Shown: piece after piece, positions 25,550-37,008 of the stretch
Layout: every line of letters begins with the position of its first letter
Numbering within the stretch: the stretch's first letter is position 1
Assembly: GCA_010405405.1 (NCBI GenBank)
Contig: MU004231.1
Coordinates: 186,001-250,000 of the forward strand
Length of the DNA: 64,000 bases
Direction of reading: 5' to 3'
From: Microthyrium microscopicum
Lineage: Eukaryota > Ascomycota > Dothideomycetes > Microthyriales > Microthyriaceae
The notes under the pieces: generated by a model
Told to the model about the DNA's origin: nothing
Databases searched by the model: none
Seen by the model: only the letters and a program-made list of their open reading frames with translations
Position numbers and translations under genes: made by a program

Positions 25550-26274
25550 TCATTTATTACCATATCTGGTTTTTCCGACCGTGAATGGAACGTAGCGGTA
25601 CTTGACCATGTGTTGAATTTGTCTCCGCACTACGAGAGTTAGAACGTCCCAGCCTGATCGAAAGCCTAATACTTACTAGTCAAGAAGAACAAAATGCACC
25701 AGTATACGACCAGAACTGGCCAGAAGACGGGCAAGTCGAATGCAGAAAAGAAACTGCAGAATAGCGCAATGGTAATTGCTTTTGTAGCCGAGTACCAGAA
25801 CTTGAATTCGGGAAGGCGACGGACGAATGGACGGAACTCATCATCTTGCTTGGTTGGCAAGCCTCCTTTGGTACCATCCTCCATATCCTGATCTTCCTCG
25901 AGAGATGGATCGAACTTGGGAGTTATGAAGGCGAGGAAGATGTTGAGAAGGTAGATTCCGAGAGTGTAGGCAACTAGTAGCGAAATGTTAGTAGCCGTAC
26001 AACACTGCAGCAAACAGGTATAATGTACCTATGTACCACCCCTGGACCCAGACTATCCTTATGATGAAGAGAAGAAATGTGACGGCGGTCCCAATCCATC
26101 GTTGTGGAATATGAGGGACGGATTTGTCGAGATAGGTTTGGTAAATCTATCGAAGTCCATGTTAGCTTCCGATCTTGAATAAGCTTTGAAACTTATATCT
26201 CGTACCTGACCCAGTCTAGTTGTTTGCGCGCTGACAGCGGCGAAAGGAGTCTGCTCAGGTTCTGGTGCGTCCAT
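25550..26274 (-). CDS. RER1: Rer1, retention receptor for ER membrane proteins
   Basis: Four exons: 26274-26206, 26146-26029, 25973-25677 and 25629-25550, giving 187 aa, the normal Rer1 length. Rer1 is a four-helix membrane protein of the early Golgi that returns escaped ER membrane proteins and unassembled subunits in COPI vesicles. Family signatures are IYQTYLDKSVPHIPQRW, YTLGIYLLNIFLAFITPKFDPS, EFRPFVRRLPEFKFW and the end MRRQIQHMVKYRYVPF. The junctions QIYQ, YIVAY and FLTMRRQ are assembled across the three introns, each with a good branch site (for instance TACTAAC in intron 2). The gene is divergent from the downstream methyltransferase. Confidence 0.96.
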
Positions 26275-26948
26275 TGCTGAATGTATAAGATGGTATCAGA
26301 TGGCGAAAGGCGACAGGTGTCGCGGAAAGAGCAAGTTGGGAGGCTGGCGGATTAAAGCAAGGATGCAGGACGCTGAAGATGGACGATGGCGAACAGTGAT
26401 GACAGTAGCACTACTTTTGTAAAGGAAACTGCTCTGATGAGGTCGGCGTGATTACGGATTGATGAAGCAACGTTGTAACTTGTTGGTGTTGAGTGTCTGG
26501 AAAAAGTATGTTGCCGTCGCAAAGACGACACATGCGCGATTGAAGGTCGAATTCTCCTTACTAAGCCCAGCCACGAGCCAATAAGTGACTAGCGCCATAC
26601 CCCTGTTAGTTCTTGATCTATTTCTCCGTTATCGCCAACCAAGTCCTTGAATAATCAAGTCTCCAGACCATCCTGAAAATTCAAATCGTGTCTCCAGGTC
26701 AATTTTCAATCAATCAATGCTGATTATAGATTCTTGACGCGCCATCTTGGACATAATGAGTCAAATCAGGACACTTCACAGCCTCTCTGACCCTGTACCG
26801 CAAATAAGACCGCCATAATTCATTTATATCACTCTCTAGCTCAGCAGTATATAACGGTTATAACCATAGCGATATTCCCGCAACAACAATACCATCACAC
26901 TTCTATCACTTACCTCACATTCAGAAGTCCCACTGTTAACCGCACATC
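26275..26948. promoter_or_regulatory. Divergent promoter, RER1 / methyltransferase
   Basis: Six hundred and seventy bases between two divergent starts. A TATA-like run (GTATATAACGG, about 26,850) lies about 100 bases before the methyltransferase start. No other site was clear. Confidence 0.45.
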
Positions 26949-27836
26949 ATGACAACCTTTGCCAAATCAACCTTCTCCGCTGCCTCCTATGCTGCCTTCC
27001 GCCCAACCTACCCTCCCCAACTCTACACCCTCCTCCTCAACTATCACCGCGGCCCACGCACTCTCGTTCTCGACCTCGGCGCCGGCCATGGCCTCATCGC
27101 ACGCGCCCTCGCGCCCTCCTTTGACCGCATAATGTCCACCGACCCATCGCCCAACATGGTCGCGCAAGCAACCGCGCAAACTCCCGCCGACAAGTACCCC
27201 AACGTGAGCTACAAGCAAGCTTCCGCCGAAGACTTGACGTTTCTGCCAGAGAGCAGTGTGGACATGATAGTGAGCGGACAAGCAGCGCACTGGTTCGACT
27301 ATGCGAAAGCATGGCCGCAGATGGCGCGTGTATTACGGCCGGGCGCGACATTGGCGCTGTGGTGCTATAAAGACCATGTGTTCGTCAGCTATCCGCGCGC
27401 ATCAAAAGTCTTCATCGAGTGGATCTATGGTGATTCCAAGGAACGGTTAGGTCCATATTGGGAGCCTGGACGGCAGATAGTGCGGCAAAATTATCGGCCG
27501 ATTCAGCCGCCGAAGAATGTTTTTGATGAGGTTAGTAGGGTGGAGTATGAGCCAGGTACAGAAGGCCCGGGCAGTGGAGAGGGAGATGTGTTGATGCAGA
27601 AGCGCATGACGCTGGGGCAAAGTATGGAGTACATGCGCACGTGGAGTAGTGTGCATGCGTGGCAGGAAGCGAATGGGAATCCAAAGGCACGGAAGGATGG
27701 TGGGGAAGGTGATGTGGTGGATCACATGTATGATGATATGAGAGCGGTGGAGGAGGGAGCATGGAAGGACGATGATATGGAGGTGGATGTGGAATGGGGG
27801 AGCAGTGTGGTATTGGCGAGAAAACGAGAAGGTTGA
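26949..27836 (+). CDS. Class I SAM-dependent methyltransferase (Crg1/Tmt1-like)
   Basis: A single exon of 295 aa. Motif I, VLDLGAGHGLIARAL, lies at residues 40-54, and motif post-I (STDPSPNMV) follows. The acidic motif around SAEDLTF and the segment SGQAAHWFDYAKAWPQMARVL are typical of the Crg1/Tmt1 group, whose yeast members methylate trans-aconitate or small toxic lipids such as cantharidin. The C-terminal third is rich in Asp, Glu and Gly and seems divergent. The start codon follows a CACATC leader and is the only suitable ATG. The specific substrate cannot be told. Confidence 0.88.
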   Translation: MTTFAKSTFSAASYAAFRPTYPPQLYTLLLNYHRGPRTLVLDLGAGHGLIARALAPSFDRIMSTDPSPNMVAQATAQTPADKYPNVSYKQASAEDLTFLPESSVDMIVSGQAAHWFDYAKAWPQMARVLRPGATLALWCYKDHVFVSYPRASKVFIEWIYGDSKERLGPYWEPGRQIVRQNYRPIQPPKNVFDEVSRVEYEPGTEGPGSGEGDVLMQKRMTLGQSMEYMRTWSSVHAWQEANGNPKARKDGGEGDVVDHMYDDMRAVEEGAWKDDDMEVDVEWGSSVVLARKREG

Positions 27837-27953
27837 AGCATCACTAGCTTTCTGGGAGCAATTGTCTGACTACGGATCATCGGTTGATACATGAACAGTA
27901 TTTAGGAAGAAGCCAGGTGTCTTAGGATTGTTAATTTATGTACATGGGTATCA

Positions 27954-29640
27954 TCATTGGAAGCTTTGCTTCAGGATATGGGGCTTTCGTTCTGCGAGGT
28001 CGACAATCATCTGGCCAAATAGACCATTTGCCCAAGAGAACCTGTGTAAAGTTAGTCAGAGCACGATTGATCCTAGAATACTTCACTCACCATTGTCTGG
28101 TCCATTTGTTCACATCAAAGCTGTTAACACTTTCATGTATCAGGCCTAATCCAGCCGTAGACGAAAGTATTCCCTTGAGCGTATCCTTAATCTCATCATC
28201 ATCGTCTGTCGTCAGGATCCTCACAATGCTTGCCATCGGCCAAGCCATTCCTGGACCAACATGCGGCCCTCCAACTGCTGAGATCTTGGGTCCCCTCATG
28301 AAATATGGGTTCTCCTTGGAGAGAATCAGCTTGCGCGTATTCTGGTATACTTGATCCTTCTTGTCCAAGAATCCCAAGAATGGCGCCGAAAGTAGTGACG
28401 GTACATTGGCATCGTCCATGATTGTTGAGGAGCCAAATCCATCCACTTCATATGCGTATATGCGCCCATATTGAGGATGCGAAACGATGCCATGCTGTTG
28501 TACCGCTTCGCGTACGTTCTTAGCCAGCGTAGCCATGCGCGCTGCCAGTTCACTTTGCCCAGGAATCTTAGCCATGATTTCGGCACTGCTTGCAAGATAT
28601 CGGGAAAACATCATATTGGCGGGCACGAAAAGTTGGTAAATTGTAGCATCGTCGCTAGGTCGGAAAGCACTGCGGATCATTCCAGTACCGTTATTGACCG
28701 GATTACCGATACCTCCATTCGACAATGTCTCAGTGGCGCGATCGGTCTGGCGCATCATGGTGTATGGGCTGACGAGAACAGCACCGTCGGCACCATAGGT
28801 AGGCGTCATCATATCAGTGGCCGCCTTGAGGATTGCGTTCACAGCCTTGACCCATTTGTATTTACCAAAGAACTCGGCGTCCTTGGTGACCTGGTAGTAT
28901 TCGGTAGAAACTTGAAAAAACGCGGCCATGGAGTCGAGCTCGTATTTACACTCCCACACGATCTTTGGATCGGGATCGGGAGTGACAATGTCAGTCGCAA
29001 AGCCAGTATTGACGTTTATGGGTACACCGGATCCCAACGGTGGTTGGAAAGAGTTGCAATACGGTTCTTTGAGGAGATATCGTGCTTGGAGATTGATGAC
29101 GCCTCGATATAGACTAGCCAGTGAGTTCTTGTCTGCCGATGCTTTCATTAAAGATAGATAAGACTGAACCTGGTTGGAGCTGTCTCGAATCCACATCGCG
29201 TTGATATCTCCTGTAATGACAAACGTCAATTCTTCGTCAGTTCCATTGGCGACGCCATGCCATCGAATCGCAGTGTCGAGAGTATTTGGGTATGTATTCT
29301 CGAATAGTCTTGCAAGATCCGGATCCTTGATCACGCCTTTGATCTCTTGAATCTTCTTCTCTACCTCCGCGAGCCTGAATGTCCGACAGTCTGGCGAAGG
29401 CCTTTGGTATGGAAGGTTATAGGTGCCATTCGTGAAGGGCTCGTGCGTGACCGATGAGTATGCGGAGTAGTCTGGACAATCCACCAACTTTGCAGCTACT
29501 GGAGTGATTATTGATGGCGAGAATGCCAGGAAGCGCACCAAGAGAATGCCCAGCAGTAATGGAAATGACATGGCGATGGCAATGAGAGCGATGAGGTCGA
29601 CCAGAACGCTCCGTCGACTGCTTTTTCTGATGACGGACAT
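27954..29640 (-). CDS. GH125 exo-alpha-1,6-mannosidase, membrane-anchored
   Basis: Two exons: 29640-28091 and 28041-27954, giving 545 aa. Glycoside hydrolase family 125 enzymes remove alpha-1,6-linked mannose from non-reducing ends. Residues about 12-40 form a signal anchor, so the catalytic domain should face the Golgi or secretory lumen. Characteristic segments are [52 protein letters not shown] and [18 protein letters not shown]. The final exon supplies [17 protein letters not shown], normal for the family, after a 49-nt intron (donor GTGAGT, branch CTGACTAAC). The ATG at 29640 is chosen because upstream codons in frame are not ATG. It probably trims fungal mannan or N-glycans. Confidence 0.92.
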
Positions 29641-30462
29641 GCGCAAATAAAGAAAGCAAATTATATGCCCCAGTCGGGACGTGCTAGTTCCACAATATCC
29701 GGATCGAGTTCAAGGTTCCAGAGGATTGATCAAATGACAGTCGGCAAACGCATGTTCCCGCTAACAATGAAGGCAAGGGTGCGGCAATTACGGTATGTTC
29801 CTTCGAGACTTCCGAATCTGGTAATTCAGAAGGTGTTTGCCATGAATTTTGGGTTGCACCTTCTGCGCAAACATGGAACGGAAAATCTTCCTGCTTTCCT
29901 ATGAGGCTCTTGTGACATGTTGATCGGCGTATATAATGGTGTGTCCTATAGCTTGTGTTTGTCAAATTGGAATCGATCTAACAAGGGCTCAGCGTCAATT
30001 ATTGCAGCGGGGTATCAATTAGAGTAACCATTTGAACGACCAAACAAACTACCGAGTTTAGATTGGGGCCGTCAATGGAAACGCGACCGGGTTTTGTAGG
30101 ATACTGAGATATCGGGGATCTTGGATACATGTACTAGAAGGTAAGCGCAATCGGATTACAGAAACCACTGTCAAGGACATAAAAAGGCAGTGATGTACTT
30201 GACCCATTGCCCTATACCATGTTCATCTTTGTATATCTCGCAAATCAATGATTGGCGGTAGGGCCCGCTTGGGACGCAGTTCGGAAACATTCCCAGGACT
30301 TGCTCAATCATGTTTGTATATGATTCTGTTTGTTCATTTAGGTATTTAGTTTAGCATTACATTCGTAAGTTACCATATCCGCTCCCTTTTTGAGTTAACC
30401 TGTCTGTCGCTGGAATATATAGATAGGAATAAATTCGTCCAGAGGCGTCTAGGGTAGTGCGC
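29641..30462. other. Intergenic, upstream of GH125
   Basis: About 820 bases between the GH125 start and the stop of the M3 peptidase; both genes run leftward. It should hold the GH125 promoter. No other gene-like frame was found. Confidence 0.5.
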
Positions 30463-33047
30463 CTATTGGAGACCGAGTTCTTTGTAGAAAGCTTCTGTAC
30501 TGGGCTTGCGGCCTAAGAAATCCTCCAGAGTTTGCATCTCCTCTTGGCTGCCTCCTTTTTCGAGGACAGTGTGGCGATATCTTCGACCTTCTTTGGGGTT
30601 CATGGGGTCTGGCTTGAACACACTGAAGAACATGTCTGTGGAATATACCTGCGAGCTAATGGAAAGGTTAGCAGGAGAAACCGCTGAAATGTGAGAAATA
30701 AGCATACCTGAGGTAACCATAGTATCCTGCATCATAGCCACCAATTAGATGGCCAAAGGTGGCTTGGCCGTGTCCCCAGCTGTAGTCTTCTTTCTCGCCC
30801 TCCATTTCTGGGCCATCAATTTTGCTGATGTCTTTCCTTAACTTGTTGTACAGCGCACTGGCGTCAAGGTTGACAACATCTTCGTGCGTCTTGGGTTCGT
30901 GAACTGTCATGTCAAAGATACCAAAGTGAAGTTGTCGTAAGTTGAACAGAGCGTCGTTCACATGCTTGGTCTTGATGATACTCTCAATGATATCATCTGG
31001 GATGGTTTCCGACGGCTTGGTGGAAGTACCGGAGGTTTTGGCCCATTCTTCCGCAAATTGTGGATCCACATACGAATAATGTTTGCTGAGGCTCTTGAGT
31101 TGCGATGGAGTCCAGCACCAGTTTTCGAGCATCTGGGAAGGAGCTTCAACAAAATCTCGAACGGTATTGGTTCCATGGAAACGACTATATGTAGTTCGGG
31201 ATACGAGATCATGAATTCCGTGGCCTAGCTCATGGAAAAGAGTCACTACTTCATCATGCTTGAGAAGCGACGGTTTCTTGGGAGATGGCTTGCTAAAGTT
31301 GCAAACCAATGCTGTTGCAGGATATCGACGTTTGCCGTTGTGGTCAATATACCCTGGAGAGAGATTGAAGTTGGCGGCGTGTCCGTATTTGCCATCTCGA
31401 GGGAATAGATCCAGGTAGAGATAGCCGACGAAGCCACTGCCCTCTCCTTCGTCATCCCAGACGCTGAATACCTGCACATCTTTATGCCAAACAATGTCAT
31501 CTCCTTCTCCGGTTGGGGAGACAGCATCGCGGTCAGCACCGACTAGCTCAACAAAGACCATTCCGAATATCTGCTCGAAGATATGTAGCATGCCGCGAAT
31601 AGTGCTGTCAAGAGGGAAGTATTCAGCAATCTTCTCTTGATCAAGAGAGAAGTCCTTCTCAAGCATCAATCTATCGTAGTATCTGTGGTCCCAGAGGTAG
31701 TAATTGCCATCATCGTACTGAGAAAGTCCATTGGATCCCAGATCTGTCTTCTTGAGGTCATAGAGAGCCTTCTTCTCGGACAGACCACCTGGAGCAAGTC
31801 GGGACCGGAGATCGTTTAGAAAATCGTCCACGGTTTTGGGGGTCTTGGCCATCTTATCTTCGATGCGAAATTCTGCATGGTTGTTGTACCCGAGAATGCG
31901 GGCAGCCTCGTCTCGTAGAACAATCGTCTCTTTGAAAAGTTGTATGTTCGCGTTGCACTTGTTCTCGTTGGCAACGAACAGGTTTTTTCGGAGGGTGGGG
32001 TTCTTGGCGTATTTGAGAGTTGGAAAGAGATCGGGATACTTGAATGTTAGCCAAACTTTGCCTTCATTATCACCCTCGCCTTTCTTCAGGCCAGACACAA
32101 GATCTTTTGGCACGCCATCCAACTCTTTTTCGGTAAACCAGAGGCCACCATTTTCTTCGTTGAGGGTCTTTTGAAACTTGATGGAGATTTCGCTCAGCCG
32201 TTTCTTGATTTCCTTGAATCGGTCTCGTTTGGGACCTGGAGGTACGCCAAGTCCGTATCTGACGTAGCCCTTGTGATCCTTTTCCAGCAATCTCCTAGAC
32301 TCGGGGTCTAGTTTCTCGTTCTTCTTCAACACAGCAGCTACGAGGTTGAAGACATCATCCCGCATGGCAGATTCAATGCCAAAGTCATCCATCTCCTTCT
32401 CTGCATCCGATGAGGCATCGCGTAGTTTCTGATCAGTAGAGACTGCCTGGTAGAACCCAATGATGTGGGACTCGAGGGACATTTCATTGTCGTCTCGAGC
32501 TCGTGGAAGTATGACATTCTCGAAGGTGGCATTTTCTGGCGTGACAGATTTGACGATGTCGTCCTGAATCTTTTTGGATTGGGCAATCTGTGGGATCTCA
32601 GTTAGCTTCCGGAGCTTTGGGGTATGGAGCTTCCATAGTACGTACCAATCGGAAGGTATCAGATATCAAAGACTCTGGGGTAGCTGTGAACACCGGAGGA
32701 GCCTGTGGAGGCTTCTGATATTGTGCGGGAGCCATACTCGAAGTTGTAATGGGACTATTTGGTAGAGGTCGTGGTCCTGGGTAGATGGGGAGGGGTAAAG
32801 GTAGCTGAACTCGGCTGGGTAGGGATGCAGTGCCGCCAACTAAGTATCTCAAGTGAGCACCAAACCTTGTGGACGCCAGCGTGAATGCAATGATTGCGCA
32901 AACAATTATGCTCGCAATAACGGGACGAGATCGGAGTAGAGATGCCACTTTGGATTGGAAACGTGTGTAGAGCTTGTTTGGTGCAGAAACTGGTGCTGGG
33001 AGCAAGTTGTCGAAGGAGCGCGAGCGCCTAGGTTTTCGAGGATCCAT
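30463..33047 (-). CDS. PRD1: M3 family oligopeptidase (saccharolysin/thimet type) with N-terminal TM extension
   Basis: Three exons: 33047-32646, 32587-30708 and 30655-30463, giving 824 aa. The zinc motif HELGH lies at about residue 580, followed by the family's SRFHGTNTVRDFVEAPSQ and MLENW. The end has YYGYLSSQVYSTDMFF, assembled across the last intron. M3 enzymes cut short peptides; the yeast homologue Prd1 is soluble and about 710 aa. This protein has about 105 extra N-terminal residues: a basic start (MDPRKPRRSRSFDN), a hydrophobic segment at about 42-60 (VIASIIVCAIIAFTLAST) and a Pro-rich linker, before Met105 (MAPAQYQ), where ordinary saccharolysins begin. The extension could be a membrane anchor or a mitochondrial targeting sequence. 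Initiation at the internal ATG (32735) would give the usual soluble form. Confidence 0.92.
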
Positions 33048-34471
33048 TTGCGGGTTGCATGCCCAGCCCCCAGCGCAGCGAACTGCGTGATTGGGACTCT
33101 TACGCGGGGCAAGACTACCAGATGGAGTGATATATGTGAAGGAATATATGCGTAGACGGGAAGTCTTCACTCACGACATGTTCCTAAAAGAAGGATAACA
33201 AATGGCCTCATCTTTGCGACCAAGACGAAACCAAGGGAGCCGGCCACTGCAGGATCTCTGCTATCTTATGTAGGGTGGTGTGCCAGATGCAGAAGCGCGC
33301 AGGATGAATGCAGATGAATGGGCTAATTCCTCGGGAAGCTTGACACTGCCACCGTCGACTTCAAACCTTGCGCTAATTCTACTCTACAGAGGAGCAATGC
33401 CATCTCCATCTTAACCACGAGGCTGATACTCAAACACCTTGGCCCATGCGAGAGATCCTTGGAAGTTGAAGGTTGCGCCCAAGGAGGGACCATGGGAGTG
33501 TTGCTAGGAAGGAGTCTATCTGCTTTGGGCCCTTGGGGCTCTGCTGCGTGTACAACGAATCACTTTCAATGCTGGACGCTATTTCTGGCTCAGTAAATAT
33601 AGTATCATGTTGATTCGTTCTTTGGGAATGTCAACTCGTTGGCGCTTGACCATTATTCTGTTTGCGCCGACCTGTTCTTTCACCAGACCAGCGCTTAAGC
33701 GCTGTGATTTCCCTAAATGTCAATGGTAACACAGCCATTGCGCCTACTGCTACTGCCGTTTCCCTAAAGACATGCCTTGGTGTGGGGTTGTTTTGATGTA
33801 GATCATATCGATATCCCTTTCCATACAACTCAGTGTACCGCTTCAATTTAGAGTCTAGCACTTCGACTAATTAGGCCAGAAGGCCGAAAATGTACAACGA
33901 CTAGTAAATACAGAGTCGTAGTCATTTACATCGTCAGTAGATTCGTCTTTTTTCGGGACTACCGCTCTGATTGCATCACATATGCCCAGCAGCGCCTTTG
34001 TATAACCAATATATGTCTAGGCATCGGGTTGGGCAGTTTGAAGTATATTTCAGCCGCCGTCAAACCACTTAAGGATAAAGCTTGTTGAGCAGCTAGCCGT
34101 GCAACAAACTGCCTTTGCAAGTGAACTCTGACATGCTTCGGCGATGAAATCCTCAAAGTATGTATTGACCATGCTGAGCTGTTCGCGCACCACTCCATAG
34201 AAGATATGCTTAGGTATGGAGGGCAAGAAAACAATGGATAAAGCCGCATGATTCCGATTACTGTTTTTCTTATTAGGACTCTCAATCATTTTGAGATCAA
34301 CTTGATGCTCATGCTTATGTCAAGCACAACACCACGAATGTGCTATACCCAAACTGGAAGGCACGATGTTCTCACGTGACTGATGCCTTGAACGCGACTT
34401 CAAGGTTCGACGCGTCCCTCGACTTCATCCCATTGCCTCGCCACCATTGGAAAACTGTCCGATCCGACCAT
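33048..34471. other. Intergenic between M3 peptidase and ECM11 genes
   Basis: About 1.4 kb holding the promoters of two divergent genes. It includes two minus-strand frames that look partly protein-like (33631-33861 and 34050-34289); the first is listed separately as a low-confidence feature. Otherwise I see nothing. Confidence 0.45.
33631..33861 (-). CDS. Possible last exon of an unrecognised small gene
   Basis: A 76-codon frame without an ATG start. It has protein-like composition, including KRYTELYGKGYRYDL, a hydrophobic stretch (VAVGAMAVLPLTF) and a basic end (ALKRWSGERTGRRKQ). A possible acceptor, CTAATTAG, lies just upstream at about 33870, so it could be the 3' exon of a spliced gene. 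A second open frame with an ATG, 34289-34050 (MIESPNKKNSN...), lies upstream on the same strand and could contribute the 5' part, but I could not find a clean in-frame junction. No family is recognised. It may also be chance or a gene relic. Confidence 0.22.
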   Translation of the reverse strand: MLDSKLKRYTELYGKGYRYDLHQNNPTPRHVFRETAVAVGAMAVLPLTFREITALKRWSGERTGRRKQNNGQAPTS

Positions 34472-36019
34472 ATGGTTTACAAAATGGACGTTAATCATTA
34501 CGTCAGTGAGAACATCAAACCATCTGAGACTTCTGACCGAACCTCAAATCAACAACATCGACGGGAGGTACAGCACCTCAAAGTCGGTCGAGGTGATCGT
34601 AGAGCCCATCTTAGCCAGGGCCCAAATACTTCCCGTACTGTTCAGCAGCCTCACAAAGCTGTTGCAAAACAGACGCAAGGCAACAATCAGCCAGCGCCCA
34701 TAGATTCTGCGGCCACGATGACTAGTGAGGAGTTAAACCAAATCATTCAAAGCGCACCAGGAATGTCTATCAATCCTAACCTCTACAAAAACTCAGACAA
34801 TCATGGACAATCTCGTCACCAAGCGCAATACCCTCATGGGCATAGCTACGAAGCTGAAGTGTACGCTGCACAACAACCACCCAATGGCAAAACCCGTCAC
34901 GCCATTCGAGACCTTGGGGCCTTGGAAACCGCTACCGGCATCAAATATGGCGGTGTAGAAGATCTTCAAGCCACGAAATATGATGGCGAGGAAGACGAAG
35001 TGGAAGGCGAAGGTGAAGACGAGGACGAAAGCGAATCTGAAGATGAGGATGGGCAAGATGGTGCATTTCATGTTGCTGATGACCAAGAAGAATTTGATGA
35101 TGGATCTGACGCTGAGCCCCGAACAGTAGTTCTTGCCCTCGATCCTGAATCACCTCTACAGCAGCGTCAACAAGCAGGTTTCATCCCACCCAAGCATGTA
35201 TCAGCCCAACATTTCAGCAATCCTACGTCACAGAACCCCGTTCGTGAGGTTAGGACTGCTACTGGAGGTCAGCGGCAATCAGCCAACCCTCAATACGCCC
35301 AACATCATGCACAGAATGCCCGCGCAGAATCTCAACGCCAAACCCAGCAAGCTATCGATAACGGCGCTCTGCGTTCAAATTCGCCTGCTTTCGCTATGCA
35401 TGGAGGCCCACCATACCAAGGACAAGAATCTCCTAGACATCCAAAGCAGGCTCCCAAACCAGCGGTTAATCGTGGACCGGCCGATAACCATGTTGCAGGT
35501 GAAAAGCGTGGCCACCGCGTTGCCTTCACCGAAAAGTCTCAAATGATCAATGGCTCTGGTCTAGATCCGGTTGAGGCTGCAGAGATCAATCTCGACTACT
35601 CTCTCGAAGAACTGAAGGATCTGAACTACTCGGACCTCAACAACCAAGACTTTGATGTTGATCCGAAAGCCACCAGAGCAACCGAACGTGTAGAAGGTGA
35701 TGCATTGAAGCATCAGCTGGAGAAAGGGCTCGCATTGTCCGATGACAAGAAAAAGCAATTCTTCAATAGTCTGACGATTGATCAATGGGACGAGTCAGGA
35801 GATTGGTTCCTCGAGCAGTATGGAGGACTACTCCAGAAGATGCGAGAAGCGCGAAAGGCAAAACGCGACCTTGCGCAGAAATTCGAGAAGCAAGTTGCTG
35901 AGCGACAGGATGCTGTAGAGGCTCGCAAAGGGGGCATTATGAATGTCCTTGGCGAGATGAAAAAGAGTGGACAAGTTGTTCTGAAGGCACAGCCCAATCA
36001 TGGAAACAAGACGGAATGA
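34472..36019 (+). CDS. ECM11: ECM11 C-terminal-domain protein
   Basis: Single exon. From the ATG at 34472 it encodes 515 aa; an ATG four codons later (34484) has a better context (A at -3, G at +4). Most of the protein is disordered: Gln/His/Pro-rich, with a strongly acidic run at about residues 172-210 (nucleotides 34985-35100). The conserved part is the last 110 residues: INLDYSLEELKDLNYSDL, FFNSLTIDQWDESGDWFL, then a Lys/Arg-rich coiled helix (LLQKMREARKAKRDLAQKFE) and the end GIMNVLGEMKKSG. This matches the ECM11 C-terminal domain. In budding yeast Ecm11 is a SUMOylated component of the synaptonemal-complex central region. Its role in filamentous fungi is not well known. No other domain is visible. 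Confidence 0.85.
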   Translation: MVYKMDVNHYVSENIKPSETSDRTSNQQHRREVQHLKVGRGDRRAHLSQGPNTSRTVQQPHKAVAKQTQGNNQPAPIDSAATMTSEELNQIIQSAPGMSINPNLYKNSDNHGQSRHQAQYPHGHSYEAEVYAAQQPPNGKTRHAIRDLGALETATGIKYGGVEDLQATKYDGEEDEVEGEGEDEDESESEDEDGQDGAFHVADDQEEFDDGSDAEPRTVVLALDPESPLQQRQQAGFIPPKHVSAQHFSNPTSQNPVREVRTATGGQRQSANPQYAQHHAQNARAESQRQTQQAIDNGALRSNSPAFAMHGGPPYQGQESPRHPKQAPKPAVNRGPADNHVAGEKRGHRVAFTEKSQMINGSGLDPVEAAEINLDYSLEELKDLNYSDLNNQDFDVDPKATRATERVEGDALKHQLEKGLALSDDKKKQFFNSLTIDQWDESGDWFLEQYGGLLQKMREARKAKRDLAQKFEKQVAERQDAVEARKGGIMNVLGEMKKSGQVVLKAQPNHGNKTE

Positions 36020-37008
36020 ACTTGGTTGAATGGGTGCAAGAGGCAGCTTTGCTTGTCGACCTGTCTCTTCGGTACCACGTGTGGAAAAAGTGTATAGGCT
36101 ACATCTGACTTGGTCATTTTGTGGTGTCGAAATTGTTTCGCGATTATGGATGTAGCATATTTGAGCAAGGCGCAACGGCAGATACCCAGAGAATAGATAT
36201 ATCATGGAATTTATGTAAAGTCACCTTCATTTTTCGAGCGTCAACGTGCGCGTTTAGCTGTTGCTTCCACTTGAAGGCGCTATAGTACTTCCAAAGCCGC
36301 GACTTTTGCGCTTCTCATAATTCAGAATGAACGACCACAGCGCTCATCTCAACAGGTCGAATGAAGCTGACATGAGGTACCCCCTCTGCGGATTTAGTCA
36401 TGGCCTCAAGTTAATGATATCATGCTAACTTCATCCTTTCAGCATTGCTTCTATATGTAGGCTTAACGTTATTCTGCCAAACTGAGGCAGCGACTATCGG
36501 TACATAGCCCATTGTTGGTCCTAAGCCTGGCGCGATCTTCCTTTCTTTTTCTCTGTGAAATTAATTAAGAATGTCACTTGTCGCGCTCGAGCTATTTTGA
36601 GTCACGCGTACAGACGCACCCGGCTAGAAATATAGCAGCCCCTGCTGCTACACTAAGAATCCAAGCTATACCATGCCTCCCATCGAATTATAAATCCTGG
36701 ACTAAAGCTCAAGGTTCCCTTGCTACGTCCACAGATGGTGGCCTTATGGTGGGCGCAAGGCTGAAGCTAGTTAGCCCAAGGTTGTTGATTGGTCATTCTT
36801 CGAGCCAATCAGACCTCAACACATTTAGCGCTAACTATTATTGGAAGTCATGTAAACAAACCCCAAATCCATAAACAATCTTCAATCTTGTCTTCACCAT
36901 TATCACTTCGTAAAGCCTGCCCGCTCCGTCTACGACCGCGCAACCCTTGGATTACAACAACCTGTTTGAACGCGAATCTTCATACTGTGTGCGTAATCCG
37001 GACGCAAA
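36020..37008. promoter_or_regulatory. Intergenic and NDC80 promoter with paired CCAAT boxes
   Basis: About 990 bases between ECM11 and NDC80, both on the plus strand. At 36787-36812 an ATTGG and a CCAAT lie in inverted orientation 18 bases apart, about 200 bases before the NDC80 ATG. These fit binding sites of the CCAAT-binding (HAP) complex. The pair is seen directly; the role is inferred. No gene is convincing. Confidence 0.45.

Noticed and set aside
28471-29112. Plus-strand ORF of 213 codons
   Set aside because: Antisense to the GH125 coding sequence, where the family match is unambiguous.
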